The notes under the pieces are model-generated. The model ran no database searches and was not told where the DNA came from. It saw nothing but the letters and a program-made list of their open reading frames with translations. Position numbers and translations under genes: made by a program. From positions 1 to 21,876 of the IMG/VR virus record IMGVR_UViG_3300005664_000113: DNA of 21,876 nt; one strand, written 5' to 3'. Source of the stretch: a virus. Of this stretch, positions 1 to 6,718 are shown one piece after another (position 1 is the first letter of the stretch; every line of letters starts with the position of its first letter).

Positions 1-257
1 GCGGTCTTTTGGAACAATGCGGGTACGTGTTCACCATACTGATAAATTATCTCGCCATCTTTTAAGGCTTTCCAGCGCCATATCTGATTGAAACATTTAA
101 GACGCTCTGCATCTTTGGTTAGCTCGGCAATGCGCCCTTCTTGTGCTAAATACGCTTCTATTAATTTTTCTATAGCCTCTGCTGGTCGCGTCATCCGAAC
201 TGAACGTAAGGTAGATGCCATAGATTTAGCGTCATCAATTACGGTGTTTTTTGTCAT
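1..257 (-). CDS. Unknown phage protein, C-terminus cut by window edge
   Basis: An open frame runs leftward from an ATG at 255-257 to the window edge without a stop (85 codons visible). The start is preceded by AAGGA at good spacing on the minus strand, which fixes it. The visible part begins MTKNTVIDDAKSMASTLR and continues as a charged, helix-prone stretch with a later basic and aromatic patch (FNQIWRWK). I see no recognisable domain or catalytic motif. It is the last visible gene of the leftward recombination operon and lies about 100 bases downstream of its neighbour, further than the other spacings in that operon. The function is unknown and the rest of the protein lies outside the window. 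Confidence 0.6.
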   Translation of the reverse strand, partial: MTKNTVIDDAKSMASTLRSVRMTRPAEAIEKLIEAYLAQEGRIAELTKDAERLKCFNQIWRWKALKDGEIIYQYGEHVPALFQKT

Positions 258-353
258 ATCAATTCCTTAGTTAATCCCCCTAGCCATTAATAAAACTTAA
301 CGGCTATTGCATACGAGAGGGTGGGCGTATCTTTCTTTTACCGAGGAGGAAAG

Positions 354-614
354 TTAATCTGCTTTGTATGGTTTTTCAGGGCTATCTGACCATTCGTGCA
401 TAATTCCGCTAGGCTTATATAAAACACCCACAAAAACACCGTCTACATTTTTAACATTACCAATCATCCATGAAGCCCAAAATTTCTTTTGCGCTGCTAT
501 TGAATAGTCACTAACTTCTTTGTAGTTGTCTGAATATACAAACAGCACGTTAAAGCCTTTTCTTTTAGTGTCCCAAGGATGCCCATAATTCCTAACTAAT
601 TGCGTCTTTAACAT
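354..614 (-). CDS. Hypothetical protein downstream of SSB
   Basis: A small protein of about 86 residues from the ATG at 612-614. A TTG three codons upstream (621-623) overlaps the SSB stop as TTGA and is an alternative start giving 89 residues. Neither start has a convincing ribosome binding site, so translation is probably coupled to SSB. The protein has many aromatic residues (YGHPWD, KKFWASWMIGN, HEWSD) and no Cys motif, membrane segment or signal peptide. I do not recognise the family. Its position directly after ssb in a recombination operon suggests a role in phage DNA metabolism, but this is inference from position only. Confidence 0.6.
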   Translation of the reverse strand: MLKTQLVRNYGHPWDTKRKGFNVLFVYSDNYKEVSDYSIAAQKKFWASWMIGNVKNVDGVFVGVLYKPSGIMHEWSDSPEKPYKAD

Positions 615-619
615 TACGA

Positions 620-1051
620 TCAAAAAGGTATATCTGAGTCCATATCATCAAACCCACTAGCAGCCCTAGGAGATTGCTTAGGTGCTTGCCGTGGTGCACC
701 AGCAGATTCACCGCTAGGTTTTCCACCCAATAGCTGCATACTGTCTGCAATAATGTCGCAGGTGTTTTGCTCTACACCGTCTTTATTGGTGAACTTGCCA
801 TATTTCAAGCGCCCCTCTACATAAATAGGTGAACCTTTCTTCACATATTCGCCCACAATCTCTGCGAGTTTGTCAAAGAAAGTCACGCGATGCCATTCGG
901 TGCTTTCAATGTTTTCGCCTGATTGCTTGTCTTTGCGCTTGCTGGTAGTGGCTACACTGATGCTTGCTACGGCTTGACCGCTAGGTAAATAGCGAATTTC
1001 CGGGTCTCGTCCTGCGTTGCCAATAATTTGGACTTTATTCAAACTTGCCAT
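620..1051 (-). CDS. ssb: Single-stranded DNA-binding protein
   Basis: This 143-residue protein matches bacterial SSB closely. It opens with [20 protein letters not shown], continues with an OB-fold body to about residue 105 (including [31 protein letters not shown]), then a low-complexity Gly/Ala/Pro linker, and ends in the acidic tip DDMDSDIPF that recruits partner proteins. It coats ssDNA during phage replication and recombination. The ATG at 1049-1051 has AAGGA upstream on the minus strand. It sits two genes downstream of a Sak-like annealing protein, a common pairing because annealing proteins act on SSB-coated DNA. Length is slightly short for a chromosomal SSB, as usual for phage copies. 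Confidence 0.96.
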   Translation of the reverse strand: MASLNKVQIIGNAGRDPEIRYLPSGQAVASISVATTSKRKDKQSGENIESTEWHRVTFFDKLAEIVGEYVKKGSPIYVEGRLKYGKFTNKDGVEQNTCDIIADSMQLLGGKPSGESAGAPRQAPKQSPRAASGFDDMDSDIPF

Positions 1052-1063
1052 TTTGTTTTCCTT

Positions 1064-1444
1064 TTAAATGTGACCGTTTAAGTTATGAAATCTTGTGTGT
1101 TCGCCATTGGTCATTAGCTGTAAATTTTCAAGTCGGTTATCTGTTTTTTTACCATTTATGTGATGCACAACTTCCCCACGAAGTATTGATCTTCCAATGT
1201 GCATTTCCATAAAATGAATATGCTGTCTGCGCCATCCTTTTAATGTTTTCTGTTCGATATATCCTGATTTTTTATGCACCCTTATTGACCCAATTGGCTT
1301 AGCCATCCGCTTATTTCTTATGGTGTTCGCACAACTTAGACAACTCCAAACACCAGTACGTTTAATGACCTGATTGGTTTGTTTTAGAGTTCTTTTAAAA
1401 ACGCCATCACATTTATGGCAGTTAATGTCAATTACTGATGCCAT
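1064..1444 (-). CDS. HNH endonuclease, free-standing
   Basis: A 126-residue protein with an N-terminal CxxC pair (Cys9/Cys12) and a second (Cys35/Cys38), consistent with a small zinc ribbon. A basic segment follows, then a C-terminal HNH nuclease core: VVHHINGKKTDNR at 92-104 and ENLQLMTNGEHTRFH at 106-120. His94/His95, Asn103 and His116/His120 are the likely metal-binding and catalytic residues. It lies between the annealing-protein gene (ends 3 bases upstream) and ssb (starts 12 bases downstream) in the same direction. HNH genes of this kind are often mobile, homing-like insertions between phage genes. A role in recombination or packaging is possible but not shown. The ribosome site is weak, which suggests coupling to the upstream gene. 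Confidence 0.88.
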   Translation of the reverse strand: MASVIDINCHKCDGVFKRTLKQTNQVIKRTGVWSCLSCANTIRNKRMAKPIGSIRVHKKSGYIEQKTLKGWRRQHIHFMEMHIGRSILRGEVVHHINGKKTDNRLENLQLMTNGEHTRFHNLNGHI

Positions 1445-1447
1445 GAT

Positions 1448-2101
1448 TTATGCTGCTTTCTTTTGTAGTGATTGATGATGGTTACGAATTGCTGTGCGAA
1501 TGTTTGACGGTAATAAATTGTGCAAAGCAATAGCTTCTTCTCCGTCTGTGATTCCCATTTTTTCGCCATAAGCATCAATGATGTTATCTTTTGCAAAATG
1601 CTCTTTGATGTTTTCCGCGCATAACTGAATGATTGCCAAGCGGCCTGCACTGATGCCAAGTGTTTCAGTTTTGGGGCTTGCAGGGATAATGGTTACTTTG
1701 GTATCTTTCTTTGTGTCAGGTGCTTCTTCACCCTCTGGTAAATCTTCGCCAGCATAGATATACAAGCCCAAACCATGCAGGGATAACGCCTTGGTCATAC
1801 AGCGCATAATGGCGGTATTGACTTGGAAAGCATCGGGGTTTGATATGGCCTTGTTGCGATGATCCATTACGGGTAATTGGCAGGTCATAGCCTTTTCAAA
1901 CATGGTTACAGTTACCCAAACCATGCAAGTGCCGTTAATATCCATGAAGCATTTGTCGCCGAACATTTCTACTTTGTAGGACACTTTAGGGTCAGCTTTC
2001 AATGCTTCAGCCCAAGCCCAAGCCCACGATAGATAAATCAGGTTTGCTTTCTTTTCCGTGTGTTCATTCACATTTGTTTTTAAGAGTGTTTCGATATTCA
2101 T
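1448..2101 (-). CDS. DUF1071 / Sak-like single-strand annealing protein
   Basis: A 217-residue protein. The N-terminal part carries the DUF1071 signature LSWAWAWAEALK (residues 24-35), followed by conserved MVWVTVT and VNTAIMRCMTKALSLHGLGLYIYAGEDLP segments. This family is assigned to the Rad52/Sak-like annealing proteins, which pair complementary ssDNA during phage recombination. The C-terminal third (after about residue 125) is more variable and contains a Lys/Thr linker and a helical segment. The start ATG at 2099-2101 has GAGGA upstream. ssb two genes downstream supports the assignment. I see no companion exonuclease in the window, so the strand-resecting partner may lie beyond the left edge or be a host enzyme. 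Confidence 0.86.
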   Translation of the reverse strand: MNIETLLKTNVNEHTEKKANLIYLSWAWAWAEALKADPKVSYKVEMFGDKCFMDINGTCMVWVTVTMFEKAMTCQLPVMDHRNKAISNPDAFQVNTAIMRCMTKALSLHGLGLYIYAGEDLPEGEEAPDTKKDTKVTIIPASPKTETLGISAGRLAIIQLCAENIKEHFAKDNIIDAYGEKMGITDGEEAIALHNLLPSNIRTAIRNHHQSLQKKAA

Positions 2102-2160
2102 AATGTCCTCTGTTAAAAATAATCAGGATTACCGCCAGCACGTAAATGACGGCGATATTT

Positions 2161-2217
2161 CTATGCGTCTAACGCTACTTGAATAGCGTGTTTAAGGTCT
2201 TGTAGTAGTGTTTTCAT
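2161..2217 (-). CDS. Possible 18-residue peptide
   Basis: A very short frame (MKTLLQDLKHAIQVALDA) begins 4 bases after the stop of the tiny membrane protein and is preceded by TTGGTGA, a possible ribosome site. It reads as one amphipathic helix. It could be a real leader-type peptide or chance. The remaining bases up to the annealing-protein gene show no other signal I can support. Confidence 0.22.
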   Translation of the reverse strand: MKTLLQDLKHAIQVALDA

Positions 2218-2221
2218 AAAG

Positions 2222-2353
2222 TCACCAAAAAATTAAATAAACTGCCAAACAAACAAGCGCAATAACCCATGCACATATCCAGCAAGTCGCACGCGCAAAT
2301 TCGGCATTGATTGATTCGTCGCTGTCATCACATTGGCCTAATGAGCATTTCAT
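2222..2353 (-). CDS. Tiny single-pass membrane protein
   Basis: A 43-residue frame whose ATG (2351-2353) overlaps the TGA of the upstream gene as ATGA, the coupling used throughout this operon. The N-terminal half is acidic and polar (CDDSDESINAEFA, residues 8-20). The C-terminal half (about 24-43) is a continuous hydrophobic segment rich in Cys, Trp, Val and Leu, ending IFW next to the stop, so the protein should span the inner membrane once. It follows another membrane-anchored protein. I do not recognise the family. Small membrane proteins in early phage operons are often host-takeover or exclusion proteins, but nothing in the sequence proves that here. Confidence 0.55.
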   Translation of the reverse strand: MKCSLGQCDDSDESINAEFARATCWICAWVIALVCLAVYLIFW

Positions 2354-2742
2354 TTGGACACCTTGCATACTGTTTGAATAGATTTCGCTACGCGCTCAGG
2401 GTCATCATTGAAGTAATAACCAAGGCACATTTGCACCTTTTCAGCTTTGAACATCTCGCGCTTAATCGCGCCTTTGAAGTCGTACTCAGCCAGTTTTGCG
2501 CCATCGCTCATACCGTCTAATCGCACAGATTCACTACGGCTAATCATTTCGTTTTCGCTTGCAATTTGACCGATTGCAAACCCACCAGCGACCAAGCAAG
2601 TAGCGATGACGGCAGTCTGAGAATGTTTATCCATCCATTTGTCAATAGCGGGTAATTGGTTTTGTTTGAACAACCACACGCGCAAACTAATGGCGCTTTT
2701 GAGCTGTAGATATTCTTCTTTGAGAGGGTGGTTTAGTCTCAT
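2350..2742 (-). CDS. Hypothetical protein with one membrane segment
   Basis: A 130-residue protein. A basic, helical N-terminal part (residues 1-40) is followed by a hydrophobic stretch TAVIATCLVAGGFAIGQIA (about 43-61) that could cross the membrane. A charged C-terminal domain follows with two cysteines (MCLGYYFNDD and QTVCKV). The start ATG overlaps the upstream stop as ATGA, and its own stop overlaps the next start the same way, so three genes form a tightly coupled unit. I do not recognise the family. With the following 43-residue protein it could form a small membrane complex, which is inference from adjacency. Confidence 0.65.
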   Translation of the reverse strand: MRLNHPLKEEYLQLKSAISLRVWLFKQNQLPAIDKWMDKHSQTAVIATCLVAGGFAIGQIASENEMISRSESVRLDGMSDGAKLAEYDFKGAIKREMFKAEKVQMCLGYYFNDDPERVAKSIQTVCKVSK

Positions 2743-3080
2743 GCTGTCACCCCCTGCACAATTTCATCTTCAATTTGGCTAATCAATCCTTCTGATAAAA
2801 CATCTTCAGCTTTGAGCCATTGACCATCAATCCAAACTGATAGCACGTTGACTTGTGCATCAAAAGATGGGTCTGTTCCTGTTTCGATTTGTGCAGGGTC
2901 AAACTCGTATGACACCCAAAGATTTGCGCCATATGCTTCAGTGCAGTGGAGTCCTTCACCAACAGGTGCGCTTGCAGGTTCTTTCTCAGCGCGTAGAGTT
3001 GCAACGATTCTGTAAGCGTTGTCTAGCTTGGCTTTCAATGCGCCAACTTCTTGCGACAGTCTTGTGATTTGTTCTAGCAT
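2739..3080 (-). CDS. Hypothetical protein, first gene of leftward operon
   Basis: A 113-residue protein. I chose the ATG at 3078-3080 because AAGGAG lies 5 bases upstream of it. A GTG two codons earlier would sit inside that ribosome site. The N-terminus (MLEQITRLSQEVGALKAKLDNAYRIVATLRAEKE) is a predicted coiled coil, followed by a Pro/Ala linker and a compact acidic domain with NLWVSYEFDPAQIETG and VLSVWIDGQWL. No catalytic motif is visible. It is the promoter-proximal gene, about 30 bases downstream of the predicted start of transcription, at the place where many lambdoid phages carry repressor or anti-host genes. It has no HTH and is not a CI-type repressor. Confidence 0.65.
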   Translation of the reverse strand: MLEQITRLSQEVGALKAKLDNAYRIVATLRAEKEPASAPVGEGLHCTEAYGANLWVSYEFDPAQIETGTDPSFDAQVNVLSVWIDGQWLKAEDVLSEGLISQIEDEIVQGVTA

Positions 3081-3113
3081 GTTCACTCCTTGGTTTAGTT
3101 AAGAGTTCGTTTA

Positions 3114-3142
3114 GTGATATGCCCCAAGCAATAACAGGTCAA
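3114..3142 (-). promoter_or_regulatory. Leftward early promoter
   Basis: Read on the minus strand: TTGACC (3142-3137), 17-base spacer, TATCAC (3119-3114). The -35 has one mismatch and the -10 has two against sigma70 consensus. Transcription would start near 3107 and give a short leader before the first leftward gene at 3080. This is the only good leftward promoter I find for the recombination operon. Confidence 0.6.
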
Positions 3143-3220
3143 ATTGTTAATAAATAACCTGAAGCACATCTCTAAACAAACTCTGCTTTATCGACAACAC
3201 TAATTTGCAGCCGATGATGG

Positions 3221-3319
3221 ATTGTAAACCAAATTACAGAACTTCTGCGAATTATTTTATACTCCCGAAGCATTATAGGGTTTATACCTATGTAAGTTTG
3301 ATTAAATTAGGTTTACAAT
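3221..3319. promoter_or_regulatory. Inverted operator-like repeats in divergent control region
   Basis: ATTGTAAACCAAATT at 3221-3235 is repeated in inverted orientation as AATTAGGTTTACAAT at 3305-3319. The first ten bases are identical and 14 of 17 positions agree over the full repeat. The pair brackets an AT-rich stretch with several -10-like hexamers (TATACT at 3258, minus-strand TATAAT at 3277-3272, TATACC at 3283). The right copy lies 8 bases before the Cro-like gene. This is the layout expected of operators for that HTH protein or for an unseen repressor. Further GGTTTA-like motifs are scattered between 3090 and 3290. The rightward promoter itself is not clear-cut. Confidence 0.5.
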
Positions 3320-3326
3320 CGCGTTT

Positions 3327-3539
3327 ATGAACAAATCTTATGCTATCCAACTGTTAGGCGGCACAGCGTCAAAAGCTGCACGAACTATAGGCAGAACGCC
3401 ACAGGCCGTTATCCAATGGCCTGACCCATTAACCGAGCGCATACAAGAGACGGTAGAGTTCCACTTTAACAGATTACCACCATCACAAAAGCGTAAAAAC
3501 AAAGCTAAAGCAGAAGCGTTATTAAGGGGGCAAGAATGA
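3327..3539 (+). CDS. Cro-like helix-turn-helix regulator
   Basis: A 70-residue basic protein beginning MNKSYAIQLLGGTASKAART. Residues 12-31 (GTASKAARTIGRTPQAVIQW) form a helix-turn-helix of the Cro/YdaS type, in which the second helix (TPQAVIQW) would contact DNA. The C-terminus is short, basic and lacks a protease or dimerisation domain, so it resembles Cro and not CI. It is the first rightward gene, directly after the inverted operator-like repeats, and its stop overlaps the next start. It probably represses early promoters in the adjacent control region. A YdaS-type antitoxin-like annotation would describe the same fold. Confidence 0.75.
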   Translation: MNKSYAIQLLGGTASKAARTIGRTPQAVIQWPDPLTERIQETVEFHFNRLPPSQKRKNKAKAEALLRGQE

Positions 3540-3751
3540 ATGGTAAAAAACTAGAAAAAATTGATAGCGCGGACTTGAAAATGATACGCGAAAGATACAG
3601 CCTAAACGGTGGTGTAACAGTACGAGGAATGCTGACTCTTATTGATGCAGTGCAGGTTGTATTTTGCGAAAAAAATGGATTGACGTTAAGAGATTCAGAA
3701 ACTGAATTAAGCGAAAGAATCAAACAATTTAAAAAGGCGTTGGAAGCATGA
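3536..3751 (+). CDS. Hypothetical protein coupled to Cro-like gene
   Basis: A 71-residue protein whose ATG overlaps the regulator's stop (ATGA) and is preceded by AAGGGGGC. It is charged and largely helical (IDSADLKMIRERY; a C-terminal SERIKQFKKALEA helix) and contains one Cys. At this place, right after cro, lambdoid phages often carry a CII-type activator, but this protein shows no clear helix-turn-helix, so I do not make that call. The function is unknown. Confidence 0.6.
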   Translation: MNGKKLEKIDSADLKMIRERYSLNGGVTVRGMLTLIDAVQVVFCEKNGLTLRDSETELSERIKQFKKALEA

Positions 3752-3972
3752 AGCTATCTAAACATAACGCCTTTACCCCAAACCTCTGCGCTATAACTGG
3801 CAACGTTCGTACTAGCAGCATTGTCATTGCACAGCTAACCCCACAGCAGTACAGAAAAGAGCCAAAGACAGCATCAGACATTACTGCATTTATGTCACCT
3901 AGCGCACAGATAGTTATCGGTACTAAAGCTGATTCTGATAAACGCGTTTCATTTAGCAAGGCGCGGATATAG
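3748..3972 (+). CDS. Hypothetical basic protein
   Basis: A 74-residue protein starting in an ATGA overlap with the previous gene. It begins MKLSKHNAFTPNLCAITGNV and is rich in Ser, Thr and Lys with a short hydrophobic patch (SSIVIAQL, AQIVIGT). There is no membrane segment, Cys pair or recognisable domain. It is the last gene of the short early unit before a hairpin at 3993-4029. The function is unknown. Confidence 0.5.
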   Translation: MKLSKHNAFTPNLCAITGNVRTSSIVIAQLTPQQYRKEPKTASDITAFMSPSAQIVIGTKADSDKRVSFSKARI

Positions 3973-3992
3973 TTTGCGATTGTAGAAAAAGC

Positions 3993-4029
3993 AAACCCCA
4001 TAATCATAAGCCAATGATTACAGGGTTTT
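3993..4029 (+). terminator. Hairpin before helicase-methyltransferase gene
   Basis: Two 15-base arms (3993-4007 and 4014-4028) pair at 13 positions around a 6-base loop. The 3' arm ends in GGGTTTT, so there is a run of four T. It could be a weak intrinsic terminator or attenuator, or a stabilising 5' structure. The Shine-Dalgarno AAGGAGGT of the next gene lies just downstream and outside the stem. Confidence 0.45.
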
Positions 4030-4052
4030 AACCAAAAATAAGGAGGTATTTT

Positions 4053-6263
4053 ATGGCTAATGATATTTTATACGAGGATTTTATAAAATCCAAACGGCGA
4101 ACAGAGATTGCTACAGGACATACTCCGGGCGAGTTAAACGAGCATTTATTCGATTTTCAACACGCCATTGTTTCGTGGGCTGTGAGGCGTGGACGCGCCG
4201 CCATATTCGCAGATACTGGACTAGGAAAAACTTTAATGCAGCTCTCATGGGCTGACGAGGTGTCAACGTATAGCGATGGCATTGTTTTGATTTTAGCTCC
4301 ATTGGCTGTATCAGAGCAGACTATTGAACAGGGCGCTACTTTTGGTATTGAAGTTAAACGAGTGCCAGAGGGTGAAACTCCTAAGAATAGCGGAGTTTGG
4401 ATTACCAACTATGAGCGAATAAATGCAATAGACTTTGATTCATTGACTGGTATTGTGCTGGATGAATCAAGCATTTTGAAAAGCCATGATGGTAAAACAA
4501 GGACTGCAATTATTCAATCATGCCAGTCAATACCGTACCGACTAAGCTGCACAGCTACGCCAAGCCCTAATGACTTCGAGGAATTAGGCAATCAGTGCGA
4601 GTTTTTAGGCGTAATGACACGGACTGAAATGCTCGCTACTTATTTTGTAAACGACGCAGGCGATACAGGTACATGGATATTAAAAGGATGGGGGCAATCA
4701 AGATATTGGGAATGGATGGGGACTTGGTCTGTTGTATTGCGTAGTCCTGCTGATATTGGATTTGATGGGTCACGTTATGATTTGCCGAAACTTGAATATC
4801 ATGAGCACGTAGTTGCAACTGACGTGATTGGCGATGAATTATTCTCACGGCCTGCTATGGGATTGGCAGAGCGTAGGAAAGCCCAAAGAGATAGCATCAT
4901 TGAACGATGCAAAGCACTGGCCGAAGTCGTTAATTCAGAGCCGAATGAGCCGTGGTTGATTTGGTGTCATTTGAACGATGAAGCAGAGATGCTGCAAAGC
5001 ATGATTGCAGGGTCAGTTAATGTCCAAGGCTCTGACAAACCAGAAAGCAAAACAAAAAACCTGCTAGGGTTTGCGCATGGTGATATTCGCGTATTGATTA
5101 GCAAGCCAAAAATAGCAGGCTACGGCATGAATTGGCAACACTGCGCGCGCATGGCGTTTGTCGGTCTTGACGATTCATTTGAAAAGTTTTATCAAGCCGT
5201 GCGCAGGTGCTATAGATTCGGGCAAAAGCGCGAAGTCCAAGTGCATATTTTCACGGCTGAAAATGAAGGACAGATATTGCTAAATATCAAAAGAAAAGAA
5301 GCCCAACATCACAAAATGAGCATTAATATGATTGAACACATGAAAGATATTATGAATCAAGAATTAGCAGGTCAGGTAAATATCGTTGACACATACAAAG
5401 AAGATACGCATAAAGGCGATGGCTACACGATACACCTTGGAGATTGTGTGAAGTGGGCGCGTAGAATGGATGACAACAGCGTTGATTATTCAGTATTTTC
5501 ACCGCCATTTGCAGATCTATTTGTTTACTCAAACAGTGACCATGATATGGGGAATTGTCGCAATGATGATGAATTTGTGGCTCAATTAAAATTTTTAATT
5601 ACTGAGCTTTATAGAGTTATTAAACCCGGTCGCAATGTTTCATTCCATTGCATGAATCTGCCAACAACAAAAATGCGTCAAGGGTTTATTGGGCTTCGCG
5701 ACTTTAGGGGAGATTTGATCCGTGCATTCCAAGAAGCAGGTTTTATTTATCACTCAGAGGTTTGTATTTGGAAAGACCCAGTAGTCGCAATGCAGCGTAC
5801 CAAAGCACTTGGGTTGCTGCATAAAACAATACGCGAAAACAGCACAATGAGCAGAATGGGGCTACCTGATTACGTTGTAACAATGCGAAAGCCGGGAGAT
5901 TGTGAAGAACGCGTTACGCACGGCGATGACTTGCCAGTCTTAATGTGGCAAAAGTACGCCAGTCCTATTTGGGACGATATTAACCAAAGTCGCACACTTA
6001 ACAAAATGCCAGCGCGTGGTGAAAATGATGAAAAGCACATGTGTCCATTACAACTTGATGTCATTGAAAGATGTATCCATCTTTGGACAAATAAGGGCGA
6101 TGTTGTCTTTTCCCCGTTTACAGGAATTGGATCAGAGGGTTATACGGCTGTAAAAATGGATAGGAAATTTATAGGGACAGAATTAAAACCAGAATACTAT
6201 GAACTTGCCTGCCAAAATATCAATGATGCTATGCGCGAAAATATGGACTTATTTGCAGCATAA
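4053..6263 (+). CDS. SNF2-type helicase fused to DNA methyltransferase
   Basis: A 736-residue two-domain enzyme with a perfect AAGGAGGT ribosome site. The N-terminal superfamily 2 ATPase shows Walker A ADTGLGKT (53-60), Walker B-like LDESS (136-140), motif III TATPSP (167-172) and an arginine-finger motif VI QAVRRCYRFGQ (381-391), the SNF2-type ending. After a helical linker (about 410-450), the C-terminal domain is a beta-class amino-methyltransferase: GDCVKWARRMDDNSVDYSVFSPPF carries catalytic SPPF (483-486), and the AdoMet-binding motif FSPFTGIGSEG follows at 686-696, with KFIGTELKPEYYELA near the end. Ser-Pro-Pro-Phe favours N4-cytosine methylation, though N6-adenine is possible. All key residues look intact. 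It probably modifies phage DNA with ATP-driven translocation, perhaps to evade restriction. The target site is unknown and no cognate nuclease is visible. Confidence 0.9.
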   Translation: MANDILYEDFIKSKRRTEIATGHTPGELNEHLFDFQHAIVSWAVRRGRAAIFADTGLGKTLMQLSWADEVSTYSDGIVLILAPLAVSEQTIEQGATFGIEVKRVPEGETPKNSGVWITNYERINAIDFDSLTGIVLDESSILKSHDGKTRTAIIQSCQSIPYRLSCTATPSPNDFEELGNQCEFLGVMTRTEMLATYFVNDAGDTGTWILKGWGQSRYWEWMGTWSVVLRSPADIGFDGSRYDLPKLEYHEHVVATDVIGDELFSRPAMGLAERRKAQRDSIIERCKALAEVVNSEPNEPWLIWCHLNDEAEMLQSMIAGSVNVQGSDKPESKTKNLLGFAHGDIRVLISKPKIAGYGMNWQHCARMAFVGLDDSFEKFYQAVRRCYRFGQKREVQVHIFTAENEGQILLNIKRKEAQHHKMSINMIEHMKDIMNQELAGQVNIVDTYKEDTHKGDGYTIHLGDCVKWARRMDDNSVDYSVFSPPFADLFVYSNSDHDMGNCRNDDEFVAQLKFLITELYRVIKPGRNVSFHCMNLPTTKMRQGFIGLRDFRGDLIRAFQEAGFIYHSEVCIWKDPVVAMQRTKALGLLHKTIRENSTMSRMGLPDYVVTMRKPGDCEERVTHGDDLPVLMWQKYASPIWDDINQSRTLNKMPARGENDEKHMCPLQLDVIERCIHLWTNKGDVVFSPFTGIGSEGYTAVKMDRKFIGTELKPEYYELACQNINDAMRENMDLFAA

Positions 6264-6266
6264 ATC

Positions 6267-6515
6267 ATGCAATCAAAGACGCAATCAATCATTGAAACAA
6301 TTACAAACGTGGTGATAGGCTACATTGTGGCGTTACTGTCGCAATTAGCTGTATTCCCACTGTTTGACATTCACATACCGCTATCGTCTAATCTCATGAT
6401 AGGCGTATGGTTTACTGGTATCGGTTTGGTACGGGGATATTTTGTAAGGCGTTACTTTAATTGGAGACACCATCATGCAAACACAACAAAACAAACTAAT
6501 CAAACGCCTGCGTAA
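6267..6515 (+). CDS. Small two-TM protein (DUF7220-like)
   Basis: An 82-residue protein starting 3 bases after the methyltransferase stop. It begins MQSKTQSIIETITNVVIGY. Hydrophobic segments at about 11-32 and 41-60 should form two membrane helices. A conserved GLVRGYFVRRYFNWR segment follows, then a polar tail. The MQSKTQS start and the RGYxxRRxFN motif match the small phage family I know as DUF7220, whose function is not established. The tail overlaps the next gene by 41 bases, so the last dozen residues may be poorly constrained. Confidence 0.7.
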   Translation: MQSKTQSIIETITNVVIGYIVALLSQLAVFPLFDIHIPLSSNLMIGVWFTGIGLVRGYFVRRYFNWRHHHANTTKQTNQTPA

Positions 6516-6681
6516 AGGCTGGTTAAACAGCCTGCAAGCGGTCTACGAATGTGATTGTCTCAAACTTACGACTAGAGCAAATGAACCTAATTTCCTGATA
6601 AAGATAAACGCGCTCGGTCTTAAACTTGAACGAAAAGTAGCAAGTGGAACTCGGTACGTTAGCTATAGGCTGGTGAAATAA
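6475..6681 (+). CDS. Small winged-helix-like protein
   Basis: A 68-residue basic protein. TTGGAGA lies just upstream of the ATG and decides the start, although this makes a 41-base overlap with the previous gene. The order is helix (NKLIKRLRKGWLNSLQAVYE), short turn, second helix (LKLTTRANE), then two beta strands with a wing-like loop (LERKVASGTRYVSYRLV). This is the pattern of small phage winged-helix proteins of the MKKQxxxIxxxLxxGxWLTxxxA type. It could be a regulator or a DNA-bound accessory protein. It is the last gene before a new promoter and RNA element. Confidence 0.6.
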   Translation: MQTQQNKLIKRLRKGWLNSLQAVYECDCLKLTTRANEPNFLIKINALGLKLERKVASGTRYVSYRLVK

Positions 6682-6684
6682 ATC

Positions 6685-6712
6685 TTGCTATGAATGAAAA
6701 TAGCGGTATAAT
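6685..6712 (+). promoter_or_regulatory. Sigma70-like promoter for RNA element and replication genes
   Basis: TTGCTA (6685-6690), 16-base spacer, TATAAT (6707-6712). The -10 is perfect and the -35 has four of six consensus bases. Transcription would begin near 6719, just before the first arm of the structured RNA. Confidence 0.62.
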
Positions 6713-6718
6713 GATTAT

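Noticed and set aside
88-270. 60-codon plus-strand frame at the left edge
   Set aside because: It is antisense to an open minus-strand gene that has a ribosome site and continues off the edge; its composition is that of a shadow frame.
1432-1659. 75-codon minus-strand frame inside the annealing-protein gene
   Set aside because: It lies in another frame of the well-recognised DUF1071 gene, with no ribosome site.
3327-3972. Toxin-antitoxin pair (YdaS-type HTH plus a partner)
   Set aside because: The HTH fits, but neither downstream protein resembles a known toxin, and the operator and position fit a Cro-like early regulator better.
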